Origin: Gordionus sp. m RMFG-2023
Lineage: Eukaryota > Nematomorpha > Gordioida > Chordodea > Parachordodidae
DNA: 64,000 bases
Reading direction: 5' to 3'
NCBI RefSeq assembly: GCF_954871325.1
Contig: NC_088777.1
Coordinates: 23,661,366 to 23,725,365, forward strand
Each line of letters starts with the position of its first letter. Positions within the stretch are counted from its first letter, which is position 1. Of the stretch, positions 57,101 to 63,266 are shown piece after piece. Under the pieces are notes generated by a model. It was not told the DNA's origin and made no database searches. It saw only the letters and a program-made list of their open reading frames with translations. A program made the translations under genes and the position numbers.

Positions 57101-58893
57101 AGGGAAAAGTTACAAATAACGTTACTTTACTTGTAGTAAAGCCTTGTTGCGATTCGAGGCTTAAATGTATTCGGCGACCTTTACAAACCCTCAATTTATC
57201 TAACCTTGCTCACCCTCCTTATATTTGATTTTTTTTAGCTCGCCACAACTGCACATTCTCGCTTAATATGGGCGGGATAATAATCTGCCTGTTGCTGATC
57301 TCTAATAATACTTCATAAAATGAAAGGAAAATTTCTGGTCCACTCGTTTAAATAAATAGGAAATTTAAGAATAACCCGCTATTCTTTGACAGGCAATCAG
57401 CTAGTTATGCTTATTTAAATTTTATTATTATTTAAATATAATATAATATTATAAAATTGTGAAATTTAATGTGCTTGCCGTGCACCGCGATATAAAAATC
57501 ACTCATTTTGGGGGGAGGGGGTGTACGAAAATCCCGGCTGGCCGGCCGGCATACAGAACTACTTTTAAATATTTTAATTTAATTAAGATTTTATTTTCGT
57601 TTGATATGAAATAAATATCACCTTTTAAATTATAATTTTTTGCCTTCTCTGAAAACTTATAAGGTCACAGAAGTGAGAAAGGCATAAAGAAATAAATAAA
57701 GAAAACAGAAAAATTAAGAATTTTTTAAAACTTTGTCCAAAATATCACAAAATTAATTCGTAAATTTTCAAAACTAATGAATATAAATAAATAAGCATTT
57801 TAAATATAAAAATGAAAACATGTCCAAAACTTAATTCTAGAAAATTTAAGAATTTAACAAACGATTTCATTAAAATTTGCGATTTTTTTTAAAATGGTTT
57901 TGGGCACAGCCTAATGAAAAAATTTATAGAAATAATTTTATTTTAAAAGAAATAGAAAATAATAATTTTTTTTGTAAATATATTTTTAAATTTTAATATG
58001 ATTTTTAGGACTTGAATTTTTCTCAAAATTAATGTCAAAGAATAATACCTTAAATTTTTTTTTTAAAAAAGCATCCAAACCCACCCTTAAATTAATTAAA
58101 TTATACTGCAGTTCTCTGGCATAGGCTCTTGTTTTTGACCTTTAAATGAATTTGATTTGTATTTAAACAATAATTTTCGGAAAAACTATTTAAGGAAATT
58201 TCTTTATGTTATTCAAAATATTCGGCAATTTATTCATTTTATGAACTGACAAGTACGCAATGTGACGAGAGGAATGTATCTTTAAAACTGTTTGAAGGTT
58301 TGTTAAATTATTATATTTATATTACAATTTTGTATTTAAAAGATATATCATGCAATTTATTTAAATTTATTGAAACTAACCAAAATTTTTATGAGATGAA
58401 TGAAAATTTTGAAGACGATCTACCCGGTATAATAGTATATATTCTCTAAGCATATTATTTCCCAGTTGGTACAGAACATTGGTCTAATACATATTATCGA
58501 TGTTTAGCTCTTATTAATTTTTTCAATTTTTTGGAAAAATTAGTTTTGGGTGTCATAAATGATATAAATATGTACACTAACATGCCAATTAATGTAAGCT
58601 ATGAGTTTTTATAATTTAATATATATACAAATTTATTTTTTCAGCCACCACAGTCTGTGATCCAATTTTATAAATCGAATGAATCCCTTTACGATTCATG
58701 GTTTATAAAGATTAAATTTATAATAATAAAATTTTGTAATTTGATGGGACTTAATCATTTATGCATGCAGCAATCTTTAGAATATTTAACGCAAATTTTC
58801 CAACCTCGCCCAGAGTTTTGGAATTTAGAAGCTTTATCCCCAAAAACTATAACCACTTTAATCAACAAACTTAAGCCTAATCATAGTCTAAAA
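36029..58893 (+). CDS. SMG1: SMG1-like PIKK kinase, N-terminal half (9 exons, continues beyond the last one seen)
   Basis: Proposed exons: 36029-36179, 36272-37187, 37228-37929, 37980-38282, 49402-49683, 52658-52927, about 58254-58426, 58466-58593, 58645-58893. All have GT..AG borders. Every junction is phase-compatible, and together they code for about 1,058 residues. SMG1 phosphorylates UPF1 in nonsense-mediated decay; this part would be its HEAT-repeat solenoid. Best support, from my memory of the human protein: SDILDLIIGWNLDSS against its DTVDILVGWHIDHT, and INFFNFLEKLV..PPQSVIQFYKSN..WFIKIK against [26 protein letters not shown]. The kinase and FATC domains must lie beyond the window. 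The protein is very Ile/Asn/Tyr-rich, matching the AT-rich genome. The first exon and the start of the seventh are the weakest calls. Confidence 0.72.
36272..37187 (+). CDS. SMG1: SMG1-like exon 2
   Basis: 916 bp after an ATATAG acceptor, ending at GAG|GTGAAA. It encodes the segment with SDILDLIIGWNLDSSKHIHL near its last third, which I align with the conserved DILVGWHID region of SMG1. Helical, repeat-like (ARM/HEAT) composition. Confidence 0.72.
37228..37929 (+). CDS. SMG1: SMG1-like exon 3
   Basis: 702 bp after TTTATAG. It ends at AAA|GTAAAA with phase 2. It encodes hydrophobic helical repeats, for example LVNSIIYLWLNIVGD. Confidence 0.68.
37980..38282 (+). CDS. SMG1: SMG1-like exon 4
   Basis: 303 bp after ATTCAG. 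It ends at AAAAG|GTTAGT with two bases of the codon AGG. The missing base is supplied by the first base at 49,402, so the next coding exon can lie 11.1 kb downstream without any exon between. Confidence 0.66.
38316..38930. mobile_element. Non-autonomous hAT element (TAGGGCTGTGCTGAT ends)
   Basis: The left end TAGGGCTGTGCTGAT and right end ATCAGCATAGCCCTA are inverted repeats. The flanks ATTCAAAC and ATACAAAT agree at 6 of 8 positions, so the TSD has decayed. No transposase is seen. An internal part (about 38,570-38,715) resembles the MITE family at 48.2 and 48.8 kb. Confidence 0.75.
39176..39627. mobile_element. hAT MITE, 452 bp, GGCCCG-motif family
   Basis: The ends TAGTGATCTGCAT and ATGTAGATCTCTA are inverted repeats with an exact TSD ATGCCTAT (39,168-39,175 and 39,628-39,635). 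Both subterminal regions are dense in GGCCCG/CCGGCCC-type motifs separated by A/T runs, and the centre is AT-rich. Non-coding. A related left-end fragment lies at 52,265. Confidence 0.9.
40030..42770 (+). mobile_element. DNA transposon of unassigned family with about 620-bp terminal inverted repeats
   Basis: Sequence 40,030-40,650 is matched by the reverse complement of 42,130-42,770. Examples are CTAGAACCGGAGATATAGGG on the left, found again inverted at about 42,625-42,645; AAATACCGCTAGATGGCG; and CATTTTGGCATAAAA. Between the arms a plus-strand protein (40,753-41,280 and on) belongs to a family I know only as uncharacterised, transposon-like proteins. The left tip GGGTCATTCCATATCAAATC is not seen at the right, so the right end may be trimmed. 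Confidence 0.75.
40753..41520 (+). pseudogene. Putative transposase of unassigned DDE-like family
   Basis: The main open part (40,753-41,280, 175 codons) ends with LVICDFSENYSFILHDEVQS, YHWATSQVTLDPFVIYNK and HISLIAISESLEHNT. After a short gap, possibly an intron ending at TTATTATTCAG (about 41,338), comes SDGSTAQYKNRKNFINLCYH and VDFYIPSE, then SACDGIGG and AKRLAARA, with a stop in the HFFA region. This order, 'DFAENY....DE.Q..HW...Q.TLHP.V.Y', 'ISD.L.H', 'YFSDG.A.QYKN..NF.NLC.H', 'HFFA..HGK.ACDG.GG..KR', is recurrent in uncharacterised proteins of cnidarians and arthropods. Acidic residues in DFSENY and SDG are candidate catalytic residues. Its position between long inverted repeats supports a transposase role. 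Inactive here. Confidence 0.65.
43043..44639. other. Intronic DNA without recognised features
   Basis: AT-rich. A more GC-balanced stretch at about 43,380-43,700 (with ATCTGATGGGTGGGGTAGC) may be another transposon fragment, but I cannot place it. AAAGATGGCG near 44,090 and CGCCATCTTT near 44,211 form an isolated inverted pair. Confidence 0.5.
44640..45495 (-). mobile_element. hAT remnant related to the 25.8-34.0 kb element
   Basis: Both ends carry AACGTCGTTAC/GTAACG-type motif clusters (44,640-44,720 and 45,415-45,480), and the right tip is TTACAACTA. The minus strand near 44,990-44,925 reads IISPVERVFSTAKTVLSDKS, the dimerisation motif, very close to that of the 26.1-27.8 kb transposase. 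No TSD is found and the left tip is not clear. Confidence 0.65.
45840..46390. mobile_element. Fragment(s) of a hAT-like family with GATCCGAT motifs
   Basis: GATCGGATCGG, GATCCGATATT and TATCCGATATC words cluster at 45,845-45,935, ending in ATCTACACAGCC. CGATCCGAGAA, GATCCGATAA and GTCCGATCCGAAA follow at 46,285-46,370. Probably two ends of degraded copies. Similar words occur at 48.6-49.25 kb. Confidence 0.4.
46560..47900 (+). mobile_element. Second, diverged element of the unassigned long-TIR protein family
   Basis: At about 47,447-47,620 the plus strand gives VSDGVASQYKNR, NFCYHENNFGIKAE, HFCAISHGKSACNG and GTVKRLVAVY. This is the same block order as the protein at 40.75-41.5 kb, with different sequence and two stops. 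An upstream open part (47,070-47,303) may belong to it. The GC-balanced sequence from about 46,560 looks like its 5' non-coding part, but I could not find inverted ends. Confidence 0.5.
48185..48390. mobile_element. hAT MITE, 206 bp
   Basis: Ends TAGTGTTGTTAAAGGGC and GCGTTTAACAACACTA with an exact TSD GTGAGGTG (48,177-48,184 and 48,391-48,398). Non-coding. It has the same TAGTGTTGTTAA tip as the fold-back element at 12.6 kb. Confidence 0.92.
48575..49255. mobile_element. Degraded hAT-like element with GATCCGAT motifs, interrupted by a MITE
   Basis: The left part has CAGATCCGATTTATCCGATA near 48,610. The right part has GGATCGGTTTTTTTGAATCG, CCCGATCTGATA and CGATTCGATATTG near 49,170-49,245. 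The MITE at 48,788-48,959 lies inside. The TSD is not recoverable. Confidence 0.45.
48788..48959. mobile_element. hAT MITE, older copy of the 48.2-kb family
   Basis: Ends TAGTGTTGTTAAAC and TTTAAAAACACTA. The interior shares a TTGACAGTAGATGTTC-type block and GAGTTAGCCGTTTAAAAA with the 48,185 copy. The flanking 8 bp do not match, so the TSD has decayed or one edge is rearranged. Confidence 0.65.
49402..49683 (+). CDS. SMG1: SMG1-like exon 5
   Basis: 282 bp after AATCTCAG. It ends at AAAAT|GTAAGG. Its end, LLEGCDKSLKLNHSIQIKYK, together with the start of exon 6, corresponds to a region of SMG1 I recall as LLQRCVDVCR..RIRQAFGKLLKSIP. The last 65 bp plus the first 89 bp of the following intron are copied at 54,889-55,034 inside a hAT element. 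Confidence 0.7.
50090..50968 (-). mobile_element. Decayed LINE copy (family of 20.8 kb) with a large internal deletion
   Basis: On the minus strand, the 5' tRNA-like piece (GCCGAGGTGGCTTAGTGC near 50,960, B-box-like GTTCAAACTCC) and the leader block GAGCTTAGAAATG..CCACCGACAGGC (about 50,820-50,785) are joined almost directly to RT sequence. That sequence runs from the EGV-QGSALSP region to FADD remains, down to the C-terminal block near 50,100. The endonuclease and the first half of the RT are missing. Many stops. Clearly older than the copies at 20.8 and 34.2 kb. Confidence 0.8.
52265..52390 (+). mobile_element. Fragment of the GGCCCG-motif hAT MITE family
   Basis: It starts TAGAGATCTGCAAGAC, like the tips of the 39,176 MITE, and continues with AGGCCCGACTC, AGCCCGGCTCG and ACCCGACCCTG. 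No matching right end follows nearby. Confidence 0.6.
52658..52927 (+). CDS. SMG1: SMG1-like exon 6
   Basis: 270 bp; one base plus the codons for FLCEYVKPLLKLGGVNIDDD, ending ..DIAQSK before a GTATGA donor. SFAKNLYFGEVQYNVFIHYL fits the SMG1 region I recall as NTFHPQDFSDVISFILYG. Its first base completes the split codon of exon 5. Confidence 0.66.
54565..54865 (+). pseudogene. hAT transposase C-terminal remnant
   Basis: The plus strand gives IVNKDALVRTIKTDNFFEIK, then ENPLDAFFKSEN, and then LPSSTSVERLFSKAKLILSD followed by HRFRLRVDSILLFKCL. The last part is the hAT dimerisation domain ('S.SVERLFS.A..I.SD.R.RL......LLF.K'). A closely similar minus-strand version lies at 63.5-63.8 kb. Only the last part of the protein remains, and there are frame breaks between the pieces. 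The captured SMG1 piece follows directly after the end of this domain. Confidence 0.85.
54889..55034 (+). repeat. Captured copy of SMG1-like exon 5 end plus intron start
   Basis: It aligns with 49,619-49,772 at roughly nine bases in ten, with one gap of 8-9 bases. Shared words include CATTCTATTCAAATAAAATA, ATTCATTCATTGGCCCTTA and AAGTCAATTTTTGATTTAG. The source contains coding sequence up to a GTAAGG donor. In the copy the donor G has become A (ATAAGG). It lies within the hAT's TSD-defined borders. Confidence 0.9.
55215..56440 (-). mobile_element. Reverse transcriptase/RNase H fossil, DIRS-like or other LTR-kin element
   Basis: On the minus strand it shows an RT word FNEYLDDII near 56,230, with YRCKTV upstream, and an RNase-H-like word IIKKGATRSF near 55,600 followed by REWTHGL. 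The layout suggests a DIRS/Ngaro-type or LTR-type pol fragment. No ends were found. It is broken in many places and looks old. Confidence 0.4.
56450..58170. other. Intronic AT-rich DNA
   Basis: No coding signal. A GC-richer patch at 57,475-57,565 (poly-G run and GGCTGGCCGGCCGGC) is isolated and unexplained. Confidence 0.5.
58254..58426 (+). CDS. SMG1: SMG1-like exon 7 (start uncertain)
   Basis: The frame is open from 58,174. The phase of exon 6 favours an acceptor at ..GACAAG|T (58,253), but a start at 58,195 is an alternative if another exon intervenes. NVSLKLFEGLLNYYIYITIL resembles SMG1 'DTFQTIEGIIRSLAAHTL' as I recall it. It ends DDLP + G|GTATAA in phase 1, which fits exon 8. Confidence 0.55.
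58466..58593 (+). CDS. SMG1: SMG1-like exon 8
   Basis: 128 bp after TTTCCCAG. It ends at AAT|GTAAGC on a codon boundary. It reads GTEHWSNTYYRCLALINFFN then FLEKLVLGVINDI, matching the '[18 protein letters not shown]' stretch just before the conserved PPKVI motif of SMG1. Confidence 0.75.
58645..58893 (+). CDS. SMG1: SMG1-like exon 9
   Basis: 249 bp (83 codons) after TTTTTTCAG, ending at AAA|GTATGT. It begins PPQSVIQFYKSNESLYDSWF then IKIKFIIIKFCNLMGLNHLC, the counterpart of '[20 protein letters not shown]' and '[20 protein letters not shown]' in SMG1. This is the strongest single match in the gene. The next exon should encode the segment beginning near 'CPEAIQG', and I do not see it before 64,000. 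Confidence 0.8.
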
Positions 58894-59756
58894 GTATGTA
58901 TAAATATATATATATATATATAGTTTGACAATGAGCATTGGGAGAACTCTTATGTTTATAAAAGAATTTAGTTTTTTGAATTTGAACACGACATCTGAAA
59001 AATGTTTTATTACCAATAGTATACAGAAATATAATGCAAAAGCCTTGCACGGGCTCGAGTAGTTATAACTAAGAAAGGATAAAATTATTGATTTTAGATC
59101 AAGCATTAAATTTTTTAAAAATTTAGTTTGATTTTAGATCAAGCATTAAATTTTTTAAAAATTTAGTTTGATTTAGTGTAAATTCAAGGAAGATTTTTTA
59201 AAATTTTTCCTCCTGAAAATATTGATCAGACAGATCAAAATATAAAAAATAATTGAAAGTGCTATCGGAAGATTTTAAACCAAATTATGATCAAAATTCA
59301 AAAGTTTTTGATCTTCTGATACTTAAAATCTATAGGTATATATTTATACCCCGATCTAAATTGGGCTACCACTTTCCATAAAAATTGTCAATGCTATAAA
59401 ATCGATTTTTTTTTATTATTATATTTTTATTATCGACCATATATTTTATGGTCATCTTTAATATTTTGTATAGTTAAGTATTTTTTTGAAGCTATAATTA
59501 TGAGTTCAAGAGATATGAGGGTTCAAAGTTTAAAAATGACCTCTTTAATATATATGCATAACGAATTTAAATAACATTTAAGAATTTAAATGGTAGATGA
59601 GATATTCCCATGGAGTTCTTTATTTAAAAAATAATCTTAGTGTTTTTCTTTTTACGGAAAAGTTAATGTGAATTTTTTTTAATACGGGGTTTAAAAATGT
59701 TTCGCCGAAATATGTTCATGAAAGTTTTAAATGCAAATTTAAATTTTAACATAAAA
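58894..59756 (+). other. Intronic/flanking AT-rich DNA
   Basis: A TA microsatellite (58,903-58,921) follows the exon 9 donor. A 40-bp unit is present twice in tandem at 59,089-59,168 (TTGATTTTAGATCAAGCATT and TTTTTTAAAAATTTAG). No coding signal otherwise. Confidence 0.55.
59089..59168. repeat. Perfect 40-bp tandem duplication
   Basis: Two identical 40-bp units. Their identity shows that the duplication is recent. Confidence 0.9.
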
Positions 59757-60319
59757 ATAACGTTGATTTTTTTTATGAATGCGTTCGCGAACGAAGTCCG
59801 TTTTTTTGAAAAAAATGGTGAACGGCGTTCCTTTTATTTTTGACGAACTTTGAAGGTGAACGCGTTCCTTTTTTTATGACGAACGCGTTCGAATTTGATT
59901 TTCTTTCAATTTTAAAAACACCTTTTATTTTTATTTATTTTAAAAATTTAATATTAAAACAAATTTTAAAAAAAAGTCTTATATTTTATAATCAACTGTT
60001 TTACACTTTTTACATTTCAATTTTTTCACCATTATTATAGTTAATTAATTTGAATATTATTGTTTATATTTTAATTTAATAGATTAGCATAAGCATTGAT
60101 ATTATTATTTCATCATCATTATCTGATTCTGAAAATTCAAAATCAAATGAATTAACATTACTATGACCCAAATATGATATATATTTTACAGTAACATCAT
60201 ATATTGATGGAACTATAAGTATTATATCAGTTTCAAAATTTTTAAGTTCCAATTTAAAACGAAATTTGATTGTAATATAAATTATTTTATTTTATATAAT
60301 ATAACTAAGAAATCATAAA

Positions 60320-60940
60320 TTTGATGAAAAAATGCATTTAGGTTATTTGACCCCAACAATAACGATAATTATTTTAAAATTAGAAAAAATTAGTGTCCTT
60401 AATTATGGTCAACTATTTATAGACGCATTATTAAATGGGATTTATAAAAAGTATTAAACCTATCACTATCAAATTAATTACATATATTTTATTTTTTAAA
60501 GATTTGAACATATATACGAAGATCAATATGTTCTTTCTGCAATTATATATCCAATATTCAAGCTTCAAGGGCCATGGATAAAACTTCCACAGAACTAACC
60601 TATAAAAATAAACTTATAGTGTTATTGAAAAAATGCATTGAAAACCCTAGAAATGATAATGCAAGAACTGTTAATTTTGAGATATCCTTTTTTTTGACGA
60701 GTATGTAAAGGATGATTGGAGGAAGATAACTTATCTCAATTTTTTGAAGCAAAAGACAACAAATGTTTTTAATAAATTCCTCACGTTAAAAGAATTGTTT
60801 ATTAAGTACAATATTGCAATCCCCTCATTTCCCCTCTAGAGCGCGTTTTTAGTATAGCTAATGCCGTATTAACTGCCAAGTGTTCCTGCCTATCAGATAA
60901 AAATTTTGAAAAACAATTGTTATTAAATTTTTTATAAATT
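60320..60940 (+). pseudogene. hAT transposase C-terminal half (plus strand)
   Basis: Pieces: KMHLGYLTPTITIIILKLEK then LFIDALLNGIYKKY (60,330-60,470), nearly the same as the minus-strand transposase at 26.6-26.8 kb. Next comes RFEHIYEDQYVLSAIIYPIF (about 60,500-60,590), the 'LA..LHP.FK' block. Last is RVFSIANAVLTAKCSCLSDK then NFEKQLLL (about 60,840-60,935), the dimerisation motif. Stops and gaps (perhaps introns) separate them. Confidence 0.75.
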
Positions 60941-61059
60941 TGCCATATAAATAACGTTGAGAAATTATTATTTAAACCAGCAGCAAATATGTAGATTGAT
61001 TTTGTTTATTCCATAAATTTTTGCACTTTTTAATGTATTTTAAAAGATAAATTTTTCGA

Positions 61060-61990
61060 ATTATTTTTCAGCATCAACATTTGCCACTATACGAAGATTG
61101 TGGCAAGCACAAGAAGGATGTTCGGGCAGATAAATAAAGTTTTCTTGATTTTCAAATACATCATTTAATGATAATGGTACAAATTCATCTTCCTCATCTT
61201 CAGATAATTTCTCAAATAATCTATAATTTTTTTTAAAAATAAATATAAAAATTAAATATAGACTACTTATTTATATAAAGGCTTTTGAAAATTTCTTGCA
61301 TCATCGGTGACAAATAAGGTTACCTTATGTATTTTAAATTTCTTGAGAAGGTTTGAATTTGTTTCTGCTAAATGATTAATAGAATGTTTGCTAGTTAGCC
61401 GTTGACAAGCTAAAGATACCGATTTTCTTTCTAAAGTGACTTCATCCAACTAGTGGGCAATCATGCCTAAAAAGGAACTAATAATATTTTTAACAAATTA
61501 TAGACTCAAAGTATTATGTAAAAAATACCGATGGTATGATGACCATGAATCTGCCGTGATACAAAGAATTGCAGCATGATGTTGTAATCTTTAGATATTT
61601 TTGATACAAGGGTTGGGCGTGACATAACCATTTTAATTGGTTGTAAAGTGGTTATCATATTTAAAAAGGCAGGTTTTTTGACTATATTAAATGGCTGCAG
61701 TTATTCTAGTACAAAATTTAAAATTGCATCATCTACCTGTGATTGATCACATTTGATCAATTTTTTTTTCATATTAAAAAGAGTTTATTGTTTAAATTTA
61801 TCAGCTTTTAATTTTTATTATTATCACTATAATTTAAATATTCATTTATTTCTTGTAGCATACCATCGTGAGAACTCTGTAAAATTAAAGGTAGTTTTTG
61901 ATAAATTATGCTACAAATGTTAATATTTTATTAAAGGGGTAACAGCAAAGCAATGACATAAAATAATTTATCTAAAATTAAAATTTATTA
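61060..61990 (-). pseudogene. hAT transposase N-terminal/central half (minus strand)
   Basis: On the minus strand, a first part gives LQPFNIVKKPAFLNMITTLQ, RPTLVSKISKD (about 61,720-61,590). Then DEVTLERKSVSLACQRLTSK and KVTLFVTDDARNF (61,449-61,267). Then EFVPLSLNDVFENQENFIYL and PEHPSCACHNLRIVANVDAE (about 61,190-61,065). The order and motifs equal the ZBED-like transposase at 27.8-27.0 kb. The protein breaks off just where the plus-strand half would continue. Confidence 0.75.
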
Positions 61991-63258
61991 AATAACAAAC
62001 ATTTTAATATATTACCATAATTTTTATTCATTCCATTAAAATATTATATTTAAATTTTTTAAATAAAATCTTAATCTGTTGTCTTGTTTACAATAGTAAT
62101 TATTATTATTCAATAATATTTTTGTATTTAAAGAGAAGTTGTTTGGAGAATAGAATAATATTTCTTAAAATATTAAAAATAAAATTTGGTATTTATTCTA
62201 TCTTCAGTTTTAGAATAATAATTAAAAATGATTTTTTAAGAAATATGTCATAGTATTTCATATAAGTAAATGTTGAGGAACTATTAAATATACACATCCT
62301 TAAATTAAAAAAATATCAGGAAAGCATATCTAATAATCAAGATACAGAAAAAAGTGGAGGTAGAATAATATAATTCTCAGGCGGCGATTTGTTAACAGAA
62401 AAAAAAAATTCCATTAAAGGTAAAAGCAATATTTGAAACAAATGTTGAAAATGGACAAAAAAAATGTAAATAGATGCAGAGAATGATAATTTATTAAATG
62501 TAGACGTAGAACTTTATATTTAGCTCTTTAGTCAGAACCTCTAGAAGAAGAATGTTTCCAATGGATAGAAATTAAAAATGTTCCCAAGTAGTCAAAAATA
62601 AAATCAGATAGTTGAATATGCAAAATCTGCTCTTTACCAAAAATGGATCTTATTTCTCTTATATTCCAAACCTTAAAAAATTAACTGCTATTGTAGCAAG
62701 CTTTATTTTGTTGAAAGAATCTTATTATTTGAGAGTTATATGAATTTGATCTAATAAAGAAATAATTGGAATTATTCATTATTTTAACAAATTTTTCACA
62801 TCCAGATATAATAGTTTTCATCCTTGAGAATTTCATATAAAACCTACATTTATCTCAAAAAATCATTTGAATGCTTTTATAAGACCTTCATAAATACTCT
62901 TTTAAACAAAGACCTCCTATCATAGATTTGAATCAAATATGGGGCCAATCTGATTGCATCATAATAGATCTGTGGTGGTATCCACCTAATTGCAATTGAC
63001 TAAAAGATTAGCAAAAATAATTGCCATGGGTCAAAATCTAGGGTCTTAACTTATTAGGTATACATAGCAATTAGGATTCAGTGTTATGGAAGAAGTCAAA
63101 ATAGCTTGCCATTCATATACCAGAATCCTCTTCCTAACGTGAATATTATCAGGTATACTTTAAAAATGCTTTTAATATCAAATTTTGAAAACATTTAATT
63201 ACTCTTAAATTCATAGAGACATATTGTGACATTAAAATTCTCCTTTATACAGCCCATC
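61991..63258. other. AT-rich region with faint transposon-like coding traces
   Basis: The plus strand at about 62,500-63,000 has protein-like words (EEECFQWIEIKNVP; IWGQSDCIIIDLWWYPPNCN) broken by many stops. I cannot assign a family. No host exon is recognised. Confidence 0.4.
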
Positions 63259-63266
63259 CTCTCAAC

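Larger units (their letters stand above)
52928..58253 (+). other. SMG1-like intron 6 (about 5.3 kb)
   Basis: It contains the gene-fragment-carrying hAT (53,606-55,201) and a reverse-transcriptase fossil (about 55,215-56,440). From 56,450 to 58,170 it is AT-rich DNA with no clear feature, apart from a possible MITE end near 57,255-57,305 (GGGCGGGATAATAATCTGCC..GATCTCTAAT). Confidence 0.5.
59770..61990. mobile_element. Rearranged hAT element with GAACGCGTTC motifs and an inverted transposase half
   Basis: At 59,776-59,895 GCGTTCGCGAACG, GAACGCGTTCC and GAACGCGTTCG recur between A/T runs, the usual layout of a hAT subterminal cluster. The plus strand at 60,320-60,940 carries the C-terminal half of a ZBED-type hAT transposase, whereas the minus strand at 61,990-61,060 carries its N-terminal and central half. 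The two halves point toward each other. The right end was not found. Confidence 0.6.

Noticed and set aside
59840-60040. 66-codon plus-strand frame
   Set aside because: It lies in the GAACGCG motif cluster and adjoining A/T-rich DNA of a hAT; periodic and low-complexity.
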